9,611 bases of DNA, from the NCBI GenBank assembly GCA_020848055.1, contig JADLBB010000203.1, positions 1 to 9,611 on the forward strand. Reading direction: 5' to 3'. Positions 1-5,708 of this stretch are shown here, piece by piece (the first letter of the stretch is position 1; each line of letters opens with the position of its first letter). Made by a program: the position numbers and the translations under genes. Below the pieces are notes generated by a model that was not told where the DNA came from, searched no databases, and saw nothing but the letters and a program-made list of their open reading frames with translations. Source of the stretch: Chloroflexota bacterium (lineage in GTDB: Bacteria; Chloroflexota; Limnocylindria; QHBO01).

Positions 1-933
1 GCGGCCTATGTTGACCTGCGCGCCACGCTCGATGCGAACGGAGCTGATGCCGCATTCGGAGGCGCCACGACGTTGTCGGCGGCGCTGGTCGCCGAACCCG
101 ATGGACTGCGAGCCAGCGGCGTCGTTGCGGTGGACCTCGCAACCAACGCACCAGCAACACACGATCAACCCGCGTTGGGCGACGAGCCGAGCAGCCTGGC
201 GCAATGGATGCCGGCTGGCACGCTCGCGTCGGGGGCCACCTTCGGCCTGGCCCAGGCGCTGGCCGACGTCGAATCGACGCTCGAGGCCATCGATCCGACC
301 GGCGATGCACTCGGCTTGCTGGACACCGTCAGGGCGCTGTCCGCGTTGGGGCTCGGCATCGATATTGATGACGACGTGCTGCCCCTGTTGGGGCGCGAGG
401 TCGGCGTGGCACTCACCGGCGTCGGCACCGACGGGCCGCGGGGCCTGGTGCTCATCCGACCGGACGACCTCACCACCGCCGAATCGATGATCGAGCTCAT
501 CGTCGACGGGCTGGTGGACTCCGGCGCCGCCCTCTCAACGACGGATGTGGACGGCGCGCAGGTCACGAGCCTGGCCGTCCCCGACGGTCCGACCATGTCC
601 TACGCCGTCGATGGCGGCGTGGTGCTGATCGGCTCATCGGCCGAGGAGATCGGCGCCGCGCTGTCGGCTCATCGCTCGGGTGCTACGCTTGCCGCCAGCG
701 ATCCCTACCGGCGAACGTTCGACCTGGCCGGCGCACGGGCAGGAACCGAGGTCTTCGTCGACCTCGGGGCGCTGCTGGCGACCGGCGAGCTCGATCCCGC
801 TCTCGTCGAACTGCCGGCCGACGTACGCGATATCCTTGCGCAGCTCGGGACGTTCGGCTTCACGGCCCCGTCGCGCGGCGACAGCATCGAGTTCCACGCG
901 GCGGTCACCGTCGATGACGGTGGGGCCGAATGA
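1..933 (+). CDS. DUF3352-like protein, 3' part of gene (5' end outside window)
   Basis: The reading frame is open from base 1 to a TGA at 931-933 and gives 310 visible residues with no convincing start, so the gene begins upstream. The internal TTG at 73 has no SD and lies inside conserved-looking sequence. The protein is Ala/Gly/Asp-rich, with alternating strands and helices and no enzyme motif. Stretches such as LLGREVGVALTG, a DPYRRTFDLAG segment followed by VFVDLGALL, and a final beta strand (IEFHAAVTV) resemble the C-terminal half of DUF3352 proteins. Those are usually membrane-anchored or exported proteins of unknown function, common in Chloroflexota and Actinobacteriota; the N-terminal anchor would be upstream. 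Only 34 nt separate it from rpsP, so read-through transcription is plausible. In many bacteria ffh occupies this position. Family assignment is by recognition only; function unknown. Confidence 0.72.
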   Translation, partial: AAYVDLRATLDANGADAAFGGATTLSAALVAEPDGLRASGVVAVDLATNAPATHDQPALGDEPSSLAQWMPAGTLASGATFGLAQALADVESTLEAIDPTGDALGLLDTVRALSALGLGIDIDDDVLPLLGREVGVALTGVGTDGPRGLVLIRPDDLTTAESMIELIVDGLVDSGAALSTTDVDGAQVTSLAVPDGPTMSYAVDGGVVLIGSSAEEIGAALSAHRSGATLAASDPYRRTFDLAGARAGTEVFVDLGALLATGELDPALVELPADVRDILAQLGTFGFTAPSRGDSIEFHAAVTVDDGGAE

Positions 934-953
934 TCAACACAGGCCAGCCACAC

Positions 954-960
954 GAGGTGA
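954..960 (+). promoter_or_regulatory. Ribosome binding site of rpsP (fixes a TTG start)
   Basis: GAGGTGA lies 7 nt before TTG 968. It is a near-perfect complement of the 16S rRNA 3' end and sits just before the codon that gives the expected S16 N-terminus (MAVAIRLTRIG). No ATG or GTG lies nearby in frame, so the TTG is the initiation codon. Confidence 0.85.
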
Positions 961-967
961 GTTCCAC

Positions 968-1402
968 TTGGCAGTAGCAATCCGGCTGACGCGGATCGGC
1001 GCCACGAAGCGCCCCGCATACCGCGTCATCGCCATCGACAAGCGTCGCCCGCGAGACGGCCGGGCCCTCGAGATCCTCGGGTTCTACGACCCGTTGACCG
1101 AGCCCGCCACCGTCCAGCTCAAGTCCGACCGCATCGCCGACTGGATCGGCAAGGGCGCCCAGCCGTCCGACACGGTCGTGCGCCTCATGCGCCAGGCCGA
1201 GGCGGCCGCCAGTGCCGCGGCCACCGACAAGCCCAAGCGTGCCACGAAGGCGTCCAGACCATCGAAGAAGGCACAGGCCAAGGCTGCCGCTGCCGCGACA
1301 GTAGCCGCGCCGACGCCGTCGGTCGAGGCCGCGAGCGAGGGGCCGGCGACAGGAGCGGAGCCCGCGGCCGAGTCCGAGACGGCCGGGGAGGTCGAGGCGT
1401 GA
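968..1402 (+). CDS. rpsP: 30S ribosomal protein S16 with a long Ala/Lys/Glu-rich C-terminal tail
   Basis: S16 is a primary-binding protein of the 30S body needed for subunit assembly. Residues 1-78 form a full S16 domain: MAVAIRLTRIG, then KRPAYRVIAIDKRRPRDGRALEILGFYDP split over about residues 14-42, and the helix around DRIADWIGKGAQPSDTVVRLM. The start is TTG at 968 with GAGGTGA 7 nt upstream. Bacterial S16 is usually 80-90 residues, but this one is 144. Residues 79-144 are low-complexity: first Ala/Lys/Arg-rich (about 79-110), then Ala/Pro/Glu-rich and acidic. Tails of this sort occur on S16 in some high-GC phyla; their role is not known to me. The TGA overlaps the GTG of khpA (GTGA at 1399-1402), so the two are probably translationally coupled. 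RimM, encoded two genes on, helps S16-containing 30S particles mature. Confidence 0.96.
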   Translation: MAVAIRLTRIGATKRPAYRVIAIDKRRPRDGRALEILGFYDPLTEPATVQLKSDRIADWIGKGAQPSDTVVRLMRQAEAAASAAATDKPKRATKASRPSKKAQAKAAAAATVAAPTPSVEAASEGPATGAEPAAESETAGEVEA

Positions 1403-1638
1403 AGGAGTTCCTCGAGTACGTTGCCCGCTCGCTGGTCGACAAGCCCGACGCTGTCTGGGTCGAGGTCGATGACGATGAGGACGAGACCGTCCTGACGCTC
1501 GGGGTGGACGGCGAGGACATGGGCCGCGTCATCGGGCGTGACGGCAGGATCGCCAACGCCATTCGAAGCCTGCTGCGCGTCATGGCGGCTCGAGATGGAC
1601 GCCATGTCGAGCTCGAGATCGTCTCCGACGCCACCTGA
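1399..1638 (+). CDS. khpA: KH-domain RNA-binding protein KhpA (YlqC family)
   Basis: This is a 79-residue single KH domain. The GXXG RNA-binding loop reads GRDG (about residues 46-49) in the context GRVIGRDGRIANAIRSLLR, as in KhpA/YlqC proteins. Family members bind RNA, usually with KhpB, and influence cell elongation and small-RNA biology; no khpB is in this window. The start is GTG at 1399, supported by GGAGGT at 1387-1392 with 6-nt spacing, and it overlaps the rpsP stop by four bases. An acidic stretch (DDDEDE, about residues 24-29) sits in the loop between the first two strands. The position between rpsP and rimM is the standard one for this gene. Its 3' end overlaps the probable start of rimM. 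Confidence 0.93.
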   Translation: MKEFLEYVARSLVDKPDAVWVEVDDDEDETVLTLGVDGEDMGRVIGRDGRIANAIRSLLRVMAARDGRHVELEIVSDAT

Positions 1639-2128
1639 TCGAAGGCGGGCCGTCGCCCGCATCCTTGGCCCCAAGGGCCTGCATGGCGCCGTCCGCATCG
1701 AAGTCCTGACCGACTGGCCATCCAGCCTGGAGGCCGGCTCCGAGGTGTGGGTGGACTCCGAGACGGAGCCCAGGCGCATCGCGACCATCGAGGCGGGCGG
1801 CCGCGTGCCCGCGCTCCAGTTGGAGGGCGTCGCCACGCGCGAAGCCGCGGCCCTCCTGGCGGGAAGTTACATCGAAGGACCCCCACGCCAGCGCGACGCC
1901 GGCTCGTGGTTCTGGGATGAGCTCGTGGGCCTGCGCGTCCAGTCGACGGATGGGCGCGAGCTGGGCGAGGTCGTCGAGATCTTCCGCGCCGGGGGCAACG
2001 AGGTTTACCGCGTGGTTGGCCCCGGGGGAGAGCGCCTGGTGCCGGCATTGCGCAGCGCCGTGGCGCGGATCGATCCCGATGCCGGCGTGATGATCCTCAC
2101 CGATGACGAGCCCGAGGATCTGGGCTGA
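1604..2128 (+). CDS. rimM: Ribosome maturation factor RimM
   Basis: RimM binds S19 and assists late assembly of the 30S head and processing of 16S rRNA. The N-terminal RimM barrel begins at ARILGPKGLHGAVRIEVLTD (about residues 18-37). The C-terminal PRC-barrel begins near SWFWDELVGLRV (about 101-112) and runs through ELGEVVEIFRAGGNEVY to the terminal DDEPEDLG. The ATG at 1604 gives 174 residues, the usual length, and overlaps khpA by 35 nt. ATG 1595 is an alternative nine bases upstream. Neither has a good SD, and no start codon lies between 1604 and the conserved domain, so the start is the least certain part of the call. Translation probably depends on ribosomes finishing khpA. The stop TGA overlaps the trmD ATG (TGATG-type junction at 2126-2130). 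Confidence 0.93.
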   Translation: MSSSRSSPTPPDRRRAVARILGPKGLHGAVRIEVLTDWPSSLEAGSEVWVDSETEPRRIATIEAGGRVPALQLEGVATREAAALLAGSYIEGPPRQRDAGSWFWDELVGLRVQSTDGRELGEVVEIFRAGGNEVYRVVGPGGERLVPALRSAVARIDPDAGVMILTDDEPEDLG

Positions 2129-2859
2129 TGCGCATCGACGTCGTGACCATCTTTCCCGAACTGTTCGACCTGCCGCTGCGGACGTCGATCATCGGTCGAG
2201 CGGTCGGCTCGGGGATCGTCACCTTCGGCCTTCACGACCCGCGCGAGCATGGGATCGGCCGCCATCGGTCGGTTGACGACTACCCCTACGGCGGCGGGGC
2301 GGGGATGGTCATGCGTCCGGAGCCGCTGATCGCGAGCATCGCGCCATTGCGCGCGGCCGGGGCGCACGTCGTCCTGCTCGATCCGGCCGGTGAGCGCCTC
2401 ACCGACGGCCTGGCGCGCTCGCTGGCGACCGTGCCGCACCTCGTCCTGGTCTGCGGCCGCTACGAGGGAGTCGACGAGCGAGTCCGGTCGGTCATCGACC
2501 GCGAGGTGAGCATCGGCGACGTGGTCCTCACCGGGGGTGAGCTGCCGGCGCTGGTCGTCATCGATGCCGTGGTCCGGATCCTGCCCGGGGCGATCACCGC
2601 CGAATCGCACGAGCACGACTCGTTTGCAGACGGCCTGCTCGAGGGTCCGCAATACACGCGCCCCGAGTCGTTCGCCGGCATGGACGTGCCGCCCGTCCTC
2701 CTGTCGGGCAACCACGGCGAGGTCGATCGCTGGCGGCGACGGGAAGCGCTGCGCCGCACGCTCGAGCGGCGCCCCGACCTGATCGACGGCGCCGCCCTGA
2801 CCGATGCGGATCGCCGCACGCTCGAGGAGCTGGCGACCGAGATCGGGTCGGATGCCTGA
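2128..2859 (+). CDS. trmD: tRNA (guanine-N1-)-methyltransferase TrmD
   Basis: TrmD uses S-adenosylmethionine to methylate N1 of G37 next to the anticodon, which prevents +1 frameshifting. The 243-residue protein is full length. It starts MRIDVVTIFPELFD and has the VDDYPYGGGAGMV loop (about 49-61). The trefoil-knot SAM site follows: LVCGRYEGVDERV (107-119) and IGDVVLTGGELPALVVIDAV (129-148). The DSFADGLLEGPQYTRP region includes Asp168, the equivalent of catalytic Asp169 in E. coli. The C-terminal tRNA-binding domain contains LLSGNHGEVDRWRRREALRRT (191-211). The start ATG overlaps the rimM stop, with GAGGA 9 nt upstream. All residues I could check are conserved, so it should be active. Confidence 0.97.
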   Translation: MRIDVVTIFPELFDLPLRTSIIGRAVGSGIVTFGLHDPREHGIGRHRSVDDYPYGGGAGMVMRPEPLIASIAPLRAAGAHVVLLDPAGERLTDGLARSLATVPHLVLVCGRYEGVDERVRSVIDREVSIGDVVLTGGELPALVVIDAVVRILPGAITAESHEHDSFADGLLEGPQYTRPESFAGMDVPPVLLSGNHGEVDRWRRREALRRTLERRPDLIDGAALTDADRRTLEELATEIGSDA

Positions 2860-2880
2860 TCCTCGCTGCGGATGGGCCCG

Positions 2881-2889
2881 TGCTATACT
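2881..2889 (+). promoter_or_regulatory. Extended -10 promoter element before rplS
   Basis: TGCTATACT has an extended TGn followed by a 5/6 match to TATAAT. It lies in the 119-nt trmD-rplS gap. I see no good -35 at 16-18 nt, which an extended -10 can tolerate. The expected start is near 2895-2897, giving a leader of about 80 nt. Almost the same nonamer precedes rpsB (5851-5859), which supports a shared ribosomal-protein promoter type. Inference from sequence only. Confidence 0.55.
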
Positions 2890-2978
2890 CCCGTCCGTCG
2901 CGGCCGCGTGCGCGGTCGCGTTCTCGTGTCGAGCAAGCGCGGCGATCATCGCGTCGCGTGGATGAGGTCCACCCAGCC
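2890..2978 (+). promoter_or_regulatory. Structured 5' leader of rplS with two hairpins
   Basis: Two stem-loops lie between the putative promoter and rplS. The first (2899-2920) is a 9-bp GC stem with one G-U pair and a 4-nt loop. The second (2938-2958) pairs GCGA with TCGC around a TCA loop, extended by four outer CG pairs beyond a 2-nt bulge. The SD (GAGGT at 2964-2968) follows, 10 nt before ATG 2979. Autoregulatory L19 leaders are known in other phyla; I cannot assign this sequence to them, and GC-rich DNA forms stems easily. Confidence 0.35.
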
Positions 2979-3326
2979 ATGAATGCCATCAAGGAGCTTG
3001 AGCGTGAGCAGCTCCGGTCAGACGTGCCGGAGATCGCGCCCGGCGACACCGTCCGCGTGGCGGTCAAGGTGGTCGAGGGCAACCGCGAGCGGATCCAGGT
3101 CTTCGAGGGCACCGTCATGCGCATGCGCGGCGGCGGGCTGAACCATCGGATCACCGTCCGGCGCATCGCCAGTGGCGTTGGCGTCGAGCGCACCTTCATG
3201 GTGCACGCGCCGCGCATCGATCGCATCGAGGTCGTGCGGCACGGCGTGGCGCGACGAGCCCAGCTCTACTTCCTGCGCGACCGCGTCGGGAAGGCTGCCA
3301 CGCTCCGCGAGCGACGTCCGAACTGA
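2979..3326 (+). CDS. rplS: 50S ribosomal protein L19
   Basis: L19 lies at the 30S-50S interface and contributes to intersubunit bridges. The 115-residue product is full length, with every family landmark: MNAIKELEREQLRSDVPEI at the start, PGDTVRVAVKVVEGNRERIQ (about 20-40), VFEGTVMRMRGGG, RRIASGVGVERTFMVH (about 61-76), PRIDRIEVVRHG, and RRAQLYFLRDRVGKAA near the C-terminus. ATG 2979 is chosen because it gives the canonical N-terminus and has a GAGGT 10 nt upstream. The frame is open upstream, but that part belongs to the leader and does not look like protein. lepB, often the next gene, is absent; a 68-nt gap leads to rnhB. Confidence 0.97.
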   Translation: MNAIKELEREQLRSDVPEIAPGDTVRVAVKVVEGNRERIQVFEGTVMRMRGGGLNHRITVRRIASGVGVERTFMVHAPRIDRIEVVRHGVARRAQLYFLRDRVGKAATLRERRPN

Positions 3327-3364
3327 CCCGGCTCGGTCCGCCGCGCGGGCCGCGGCTGATGTGG

Positions 3365-3379
3365 GGCGCTGCGAGCGCC
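3365..3379 (+). other. Short perfect hairpin in the rplS-rnhB gap
   Basis: GGCGCT and AGCGCC pair perfectly over 6 bp with a 3-nt GCG loop. No T-run follows, so it is not a typical intrinsic terminator. It directly abuts the TAGACT hexamer proposed as the rnhB -10 element. It could attenuate read-through from rplS or be chance in GC-rich sequence. Confidence 0.25.
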
Positions 3380-3385
3380 TAGACT
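3380..3385 (+). promoter_or_regulatory. TAnnnT -10-like element, possible leaderless promoter of rnhB
   Basis: TAGACT ends 9 nt before ATG 3395, the distance at which the start codon itself would be about +1. rnhB lacks an SD-like sequence, unlike nearly every other gene here. Leaderless transcripts with TAnnnT boxes are known in Deinococcus and actinobacteria. I see no convincing -35, so this is a suggestion. Confidence 0.3.
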
Positions 3386-3394
3386 GGCGTCGCG

Positions 3395-4081
3395 ATGATC
3401 AAGCCTTCCACGCGCGTCGAACGGCGCCACTGGGATGCCGGGCTGCGATTCGTCGTCGGCGCCGATGCCGTGGGAGTCGCGTGCCTGAGCGGCCCCGTCC
3501 TTGCCGCCGCCGTCGTCATGCCTCCGTACGGGCGCCGGGTGGTCGGCGTGCGCGACTCCAAGATGCTGTCTCGCGCTCAGCGAGAGTGGCTGTACCCGCG
3601 CATTCGACGTCGGGCGCTGGCGGTTGGCATCGGTGCTGCCAGCGTGGCGGAGATCGACCGCCTCAACATCTACCACGCCACCAACCTCGCCATGGCCCGC
3701 GCCATCGGCCGCATCGCCGATCGCGAGCACACCCTCATCGACGGCCGGCGCGTGCACGGCCTGGAGGCGAAGGTTGGGCCGTACACGGCCGTCGTGCGTG
3801 GCGACGCGACCATCTATTCGATCGCGGCGGCCTCGGTCGTGGCCAAGGTGGTGCGTGATCGGCTGATGGACCGCTTGGCGGCGCGCCATCCGTTCTACGG
3901 CTGGGAGCACAACGCCGGGTACGCCACGCTCGATCATCGGCTCGGGATCGAGGAGCACGGCGTGACGGCCTTCCACCGCCGGTCGTTCGCGCGGATCCAG
4001 GCGGCGGTGCTCGGCGAGCAGCTGGAGTTCGACCTGTCAGCGCCGTCGCTGGCAGAGACGCCGGCGGTAAGCGTGGGATAA
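3395..4081 (+). CDS. rnhB: Ribonuclease HII with a degenerate DEAGRG active-site motif
   Basis: RNase HII cleaves RNA in RNA-DNA hybrids and single ribonucleotides embedded in DNA, using acidic residues that bind two metal ions. The fold is full length (228 aa) and clear: SGPVLAAAVVMPP (32-44), VRDSKMLSRAQRE (52-64), ASVAEIDRLNIYHATNLAM (82-100), LIDG with Asp116, GDATIYSIAAASVVAKVVRDRLM with Asp137 (136-158), GYATLDH with Tyr176, and HRRSF (194-198). The first motif, normally DEAGRG, reads D24-A-V-G-V-A29. Asp24 is kept, but the catalytic Glu is Ala25, and the Arg and second Gly of the GRG motif that reads the RNA-DNA junction are Val28 and Ala29. The codons are in frame and no single indel restores the motif. 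ATG 3395 has no SD. Membership of the family is certain; RNase HII activity is not. Confidence 0.9.
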   Translation: MIKPSTRVERRHWDAGLRFVVGADAVGVACLSGPVLAAAVVMPPYGRRVVGVRDSKMLSRAQREWLYPRIRRRALAVGIGAASVAEIDRLNIYHATNLAMARAIGRIADREHTLIDGRRVHGLEAKVGPYTAVVRGDATIYSIAAASVVAKVVRDRLMDRLAARHPFYGWEHNAGYATLDHRLGIEEHGVTAFHRRSFARIQAAVLGEQLEFDLSAPSLAETPAVSVG

Positions 4082-4100
4082 GCGTCCGGTAAGCGGCCGC
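4068..4100 (+). repeat. Three 11-bp phased TAAGCG repeats across the rnhB stop
   Basis: TAAGCG begins at 4068, 4079 and 4090, exactly 11 bp apart. The middle copy contains the rnhB stop codon (TAA 4079-4081). The bases between copies differ (TGGGA, TCCGG, GCCGC). The array ends just before the yraN RBS, so it is either a small operator-like array spaced by about one helical turn or a short slippage product. Confidence 0.45.
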
Positions 4101-4116
4101 CGCGCAGGATCTCGCC

Positions 4117-4488
4117 ATGGGCGATCCACGACATAAGTTGGGTCGGGACGCCGAGACGGCTGTCGCCAGCTGGCTGACGTCCCTGGGCTGGCGCATCATT
4201 GCCCGGCGCATCACCTCACCTGGTGGCGGGGAGGTGGACCTCGTCGCGCTCGACCCGCAGGAGGTTCTGGTCGCGATCGAGGTTCGCGCGCGGCGCACCA
4301 GACGCGCCGGAGCCGCCGCGGACAGCATCGTCGAGCGACACGTGGCACGCATGCGCAACACGCTGGTCGCGGTGGCGGTCGAGGCGGGACGGAGGCACAA
4401 CGGACTGCGCGTCGACCTCGTGTCGGTGGAGCCCGCTGCGGGCGAACCGGGGCGCTGGCTGGCGCGGCACACCGCCGGCATCGGCTGA
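4117..4488 (+). CDS. yraN: UPF0102 family protein YraN, nuclease-like fold
   Basis: This 123-residue protein has the layout of the YraN/UPF0102 family, which shares the PD-(D/E)XK nuclease fold with Holliday-junction resolvases; its cellular role is not established. The N-terminal helix GRDAETAVASWLTSLGW (9-25) is followed by RRIT, then GGGEVDLVALD (Glu39 and Asp41 in the metal-site positions) and VAIEVRARR (Glu55). The usual lysine after the last Glu (EVK) is Arg57, a conservative change whose effect on catalysis is uncertain. A helix with RHVARM and a strand RVDLVSVE (97-104) complete the fold. ATG 4117 is preceded by AGGA at 4106-4109 with 7-nt spacing. Adjacency to rnhB is standard. The gene converges on the LysM gene with 14 bp between stops. 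Confidence 0.88.
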   Translation: MGDPRHKLGRDAETAVASWLTSLGWRIIARRITSPGGGEVDLVALDPQEVLVAIEVRARRTRRAGAAADSIVERHVARMRNTLVAVAVEAGRRHNGLRVDLVSVEPAAGEPGRWLARHTAGIG

Positions 4489-4508
4489 GCGTGCCACGCG
4501 GGTCAGCC
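4483..4508. terminator. Possible bidirectional hairpin between convergent yraN and the LysM gene
   Basis: GGCTGA (4483-4488) pairs perfectly with TCAGCC (4503-4508). An inner GCG/CGC (4489-4491 with 4497-4499) extends the stem to 9 bp with a GGG bulge and a 5-nt loop. Both stop codons lie in the stem. No T-run follows on either strand, so intrinsic termination is uncertain; placement between convergent genes is the main argument. Confidence 0.4.
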
Positions 4509-5654
4509 GCCCAGCAGGCGCTCCAGGGCCAGGATCGAGGCGATGTACGGCCGGGAGACGGGGTAGATCCCGTGCAGATCGACCGCGGTCATGCCCTGGT
4601 AGTAGGCTGCCAAAGCGAGGTCGCGCCGACCGTATCGGTCGAGGTAATAGTCGAGCAGTCGAACCCCGGCACGGATGTTGCTGCGCGCGTCGAACAGGTT
4701 GACGGTGGCCCCGCCGAGCATGGCCTCCGACACCCACACTGCCGTGGACGGCAGCAACTGCATGACCCCGATGGCGCCGGCCCCGCTGACGACGTTCGAC
4801 TGCCAGCCGGACTCCTGCCAGGCGACGGCGAGGGCGAATTCGGCCGGAACGCCACGGGCGGTGGCCTCGGCCACGATCAGCCGCCGGATGGCGTCTCGCT
4901 CCGCCCAGGCGGCGGCCAGCCCGGACGGCGCCGGCTTGGTCGCCGGAGTCGCCGGCGAGGACGTCGGTGCGGTGGCCCTGGCCCCGGGCACGACCAACCG
5001 CTGGCCGGGCACGATGAACGAACGGTCGGCGATGCCGTTGGCGGCCGCGATGGCGGACACGCTGCTGCCGTAGTGGACCGCGATGGTCCACAGGCTCTCG
5101 TCGCGCTGCACGACGTGCACCACCTCGTCGCCGCCGGGCGTGGCCGGCGCGGTGGTGGAAGCGGGCTTGGTCGCCGGAGTCGCCGGCGAGGACGTCGGTG
5201 CGGTGGCCCTGGCCCCGGGCACGACCAACCGCTGGCCGGTCACGATGAACGAACGGTCGGCGATGCCGTTGGCGGCCGCGATGGCGGACACGCTGCTGCC
5301 GTAGTGGACCGCGATGGTCCACAGGCTCTCGCCGCGCTGCACGACGTGCACAACCTCATCGCTGCCGGGCGTGGCCGGCGCGGATGCCGGGGCCGGGACA
5401 GCGTCGCCATCGGGCCGGGCGCCGTCGGGCAGGATCAGTTGCTGGCCGACGTAGATCCGGTCCGGGTCGACGATCCGGTTGGCCTCGACCAGTGCGGCGA
5501 TTGAGGCGCCGGTTCGGCGCGCGATCGCGGTCAGGGTGTCGCCGGCTCGGACGGTCACCGTCGGGCCTGCCGCGAGGGTGATGGCCGCCCCGATCGGTGA
5601 CAGGCTGATGGCGAGCACGATGCTGCCAGCCAGGGCGAGGCGAGGGCGTCGCAC
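4503..5654 (-). CDS. Secreted triple-LysM lytic transglycosylase (SLT domain)
   Basis: This 383-residue exported peptidoglycan hydrolase starts with a signal peptide: MRRPR, then a hydrophobic stretch to about residue 29 (LAA-G cleavage likely). Three LysM peptidoglycan-binding domains follow at about 32-76, 101-146 and 178-223, joined by Ala/Pro/Thr linkers. The C-terminal transglycosylase domain (about 256-375) has catalytic Glu281 in AWQESGWQ, then GAIGVMQLLPST (294-305), NIRAGVRLL (326-334) and ALAAYYQG (347-354). It should cleave glycan strands with 1,6-anhydro products, in wall growth or remodelling. GTG 5654 is chosen because AGGAGG (complement of 5664-5669) lies 9 nt upstream and the signal peptide then begins with RRPR. 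A TTG at 5684 would add ten residues and put the SD inside the gene. LysM2 and LysM3 are near-identical copies. It reads against both flanking operons. Confidence 0.92.
   Translation of the reverse strand: MRRPRLALAGSIVLAISLSPIGAAITLAAGPTVTVRAGDTLTAIARRTGASIAALVEANRIVDPDRIYVGQQLILPDGARPDGDAVPAPASAPATPGSDEVVHVVQRGESLWTIAVHYGSSVSAIAAANGIADRSFIVTGQRLVVPGARATAPTSSPATPATKPASTTAPATPGGDEVVHVVQRDESLWTIAVHYGSSVSAIAAANGIADRSFIVPGQRLVVPGARATAPTSSPATPATKPAPSGLAAAWAERDAIRRLIVAEATARGVPAEFALAVAWQESGWQSNVVSGAGAIGVMQLLPSTAVWVSEAMLGGATVNLFDARSNIRAGVRLLDYYLDRYGRRDLALAAYYQGMTAVDLHGIYPVSRPYIASILALERLLGG
4933..5152 (-). repeat. Tandem LysM-linker repeat, copy A (encodes LysM3)
   Basis: This 220-bp segment recurs at 5164-5383, offset by exactly 231 bp (77 codons). 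I count five mismatches over 220 bp (about 98% identity). Each copy encodes one LysM domain plus the ATAPTSSPATPATK linker. It is a recent in-frame tandem duplication or a copy homogenised by recombination. Confidence 0.95.
5164..5383 (-). repeat. Tandem LysM-linker repeat, copy B (encodes LysM2)
   Basis: This is the second copy of the 220-bp repeat, encoding the middle LysM domain. It differs from copy A at five bases. Protein differences are RGES versus RDES, VTGQ versus VPGQ, and SDEV versus GDEV. An 11-bp non-repeated stretch (5153-5163) separates the copies. Confidence 0.95.
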
Positions 5655-5663
5655 GAATCGGAT

Positions 5664-5669
5664 CCTCCT
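5664..5669 (-). promoter_or_regulatory. Ribosome binding site of the LysM transglycosylase gene
   Basis: The minus strand reads AGGAGG, 9 nt upstream of GTG 5654. It argues against the longer TTG start at 5684, which would place this SD inside the coding region. Confidence 0.8.
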
Positions 5670-5708
5670 GTGCTGGACGACCAATGGGCCGGTCGCCCGA
5701 CCTGGCCG

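Noticed and set aside
680..967. Upstream extension of the rpsP frame into the DUF3352-like gene
   Set aside because: S16 homology begins at TTG 968 behind a strong SD; the upstream part is Arg/Ser-rich shadow sequence of the preceding gene.
2005..2949. 314-residue minus-strand frame opposite trmD
   Set aside because: It covers trmD, which is fully conserved on the plus strand; no domain or SD was seen.
3464..3481. A frameshift or sequencing error explaining the odd rnhB motif
   Set aside because: The other two frames do not give DE-GRG with any single insertion or deletion, and both flanks are in frame and conserved; substitutions are required.
4216..5322. 368-residue Arg/His-rich minus-strand frame with repeats
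   Set aside because: It is in another frame of the real LysM gene and yraN; the Arg/Gly/His bias is typical of a shadow frame.
4491..5504. 337-residue open frame on the plus strand opposite the LysM gene, with internal protein repeats
   Set aside because: The repeats are only the complement of the LysM duplication; the minus-strand frame has a signal peptide, LysM and SLT motifs and a good SD.
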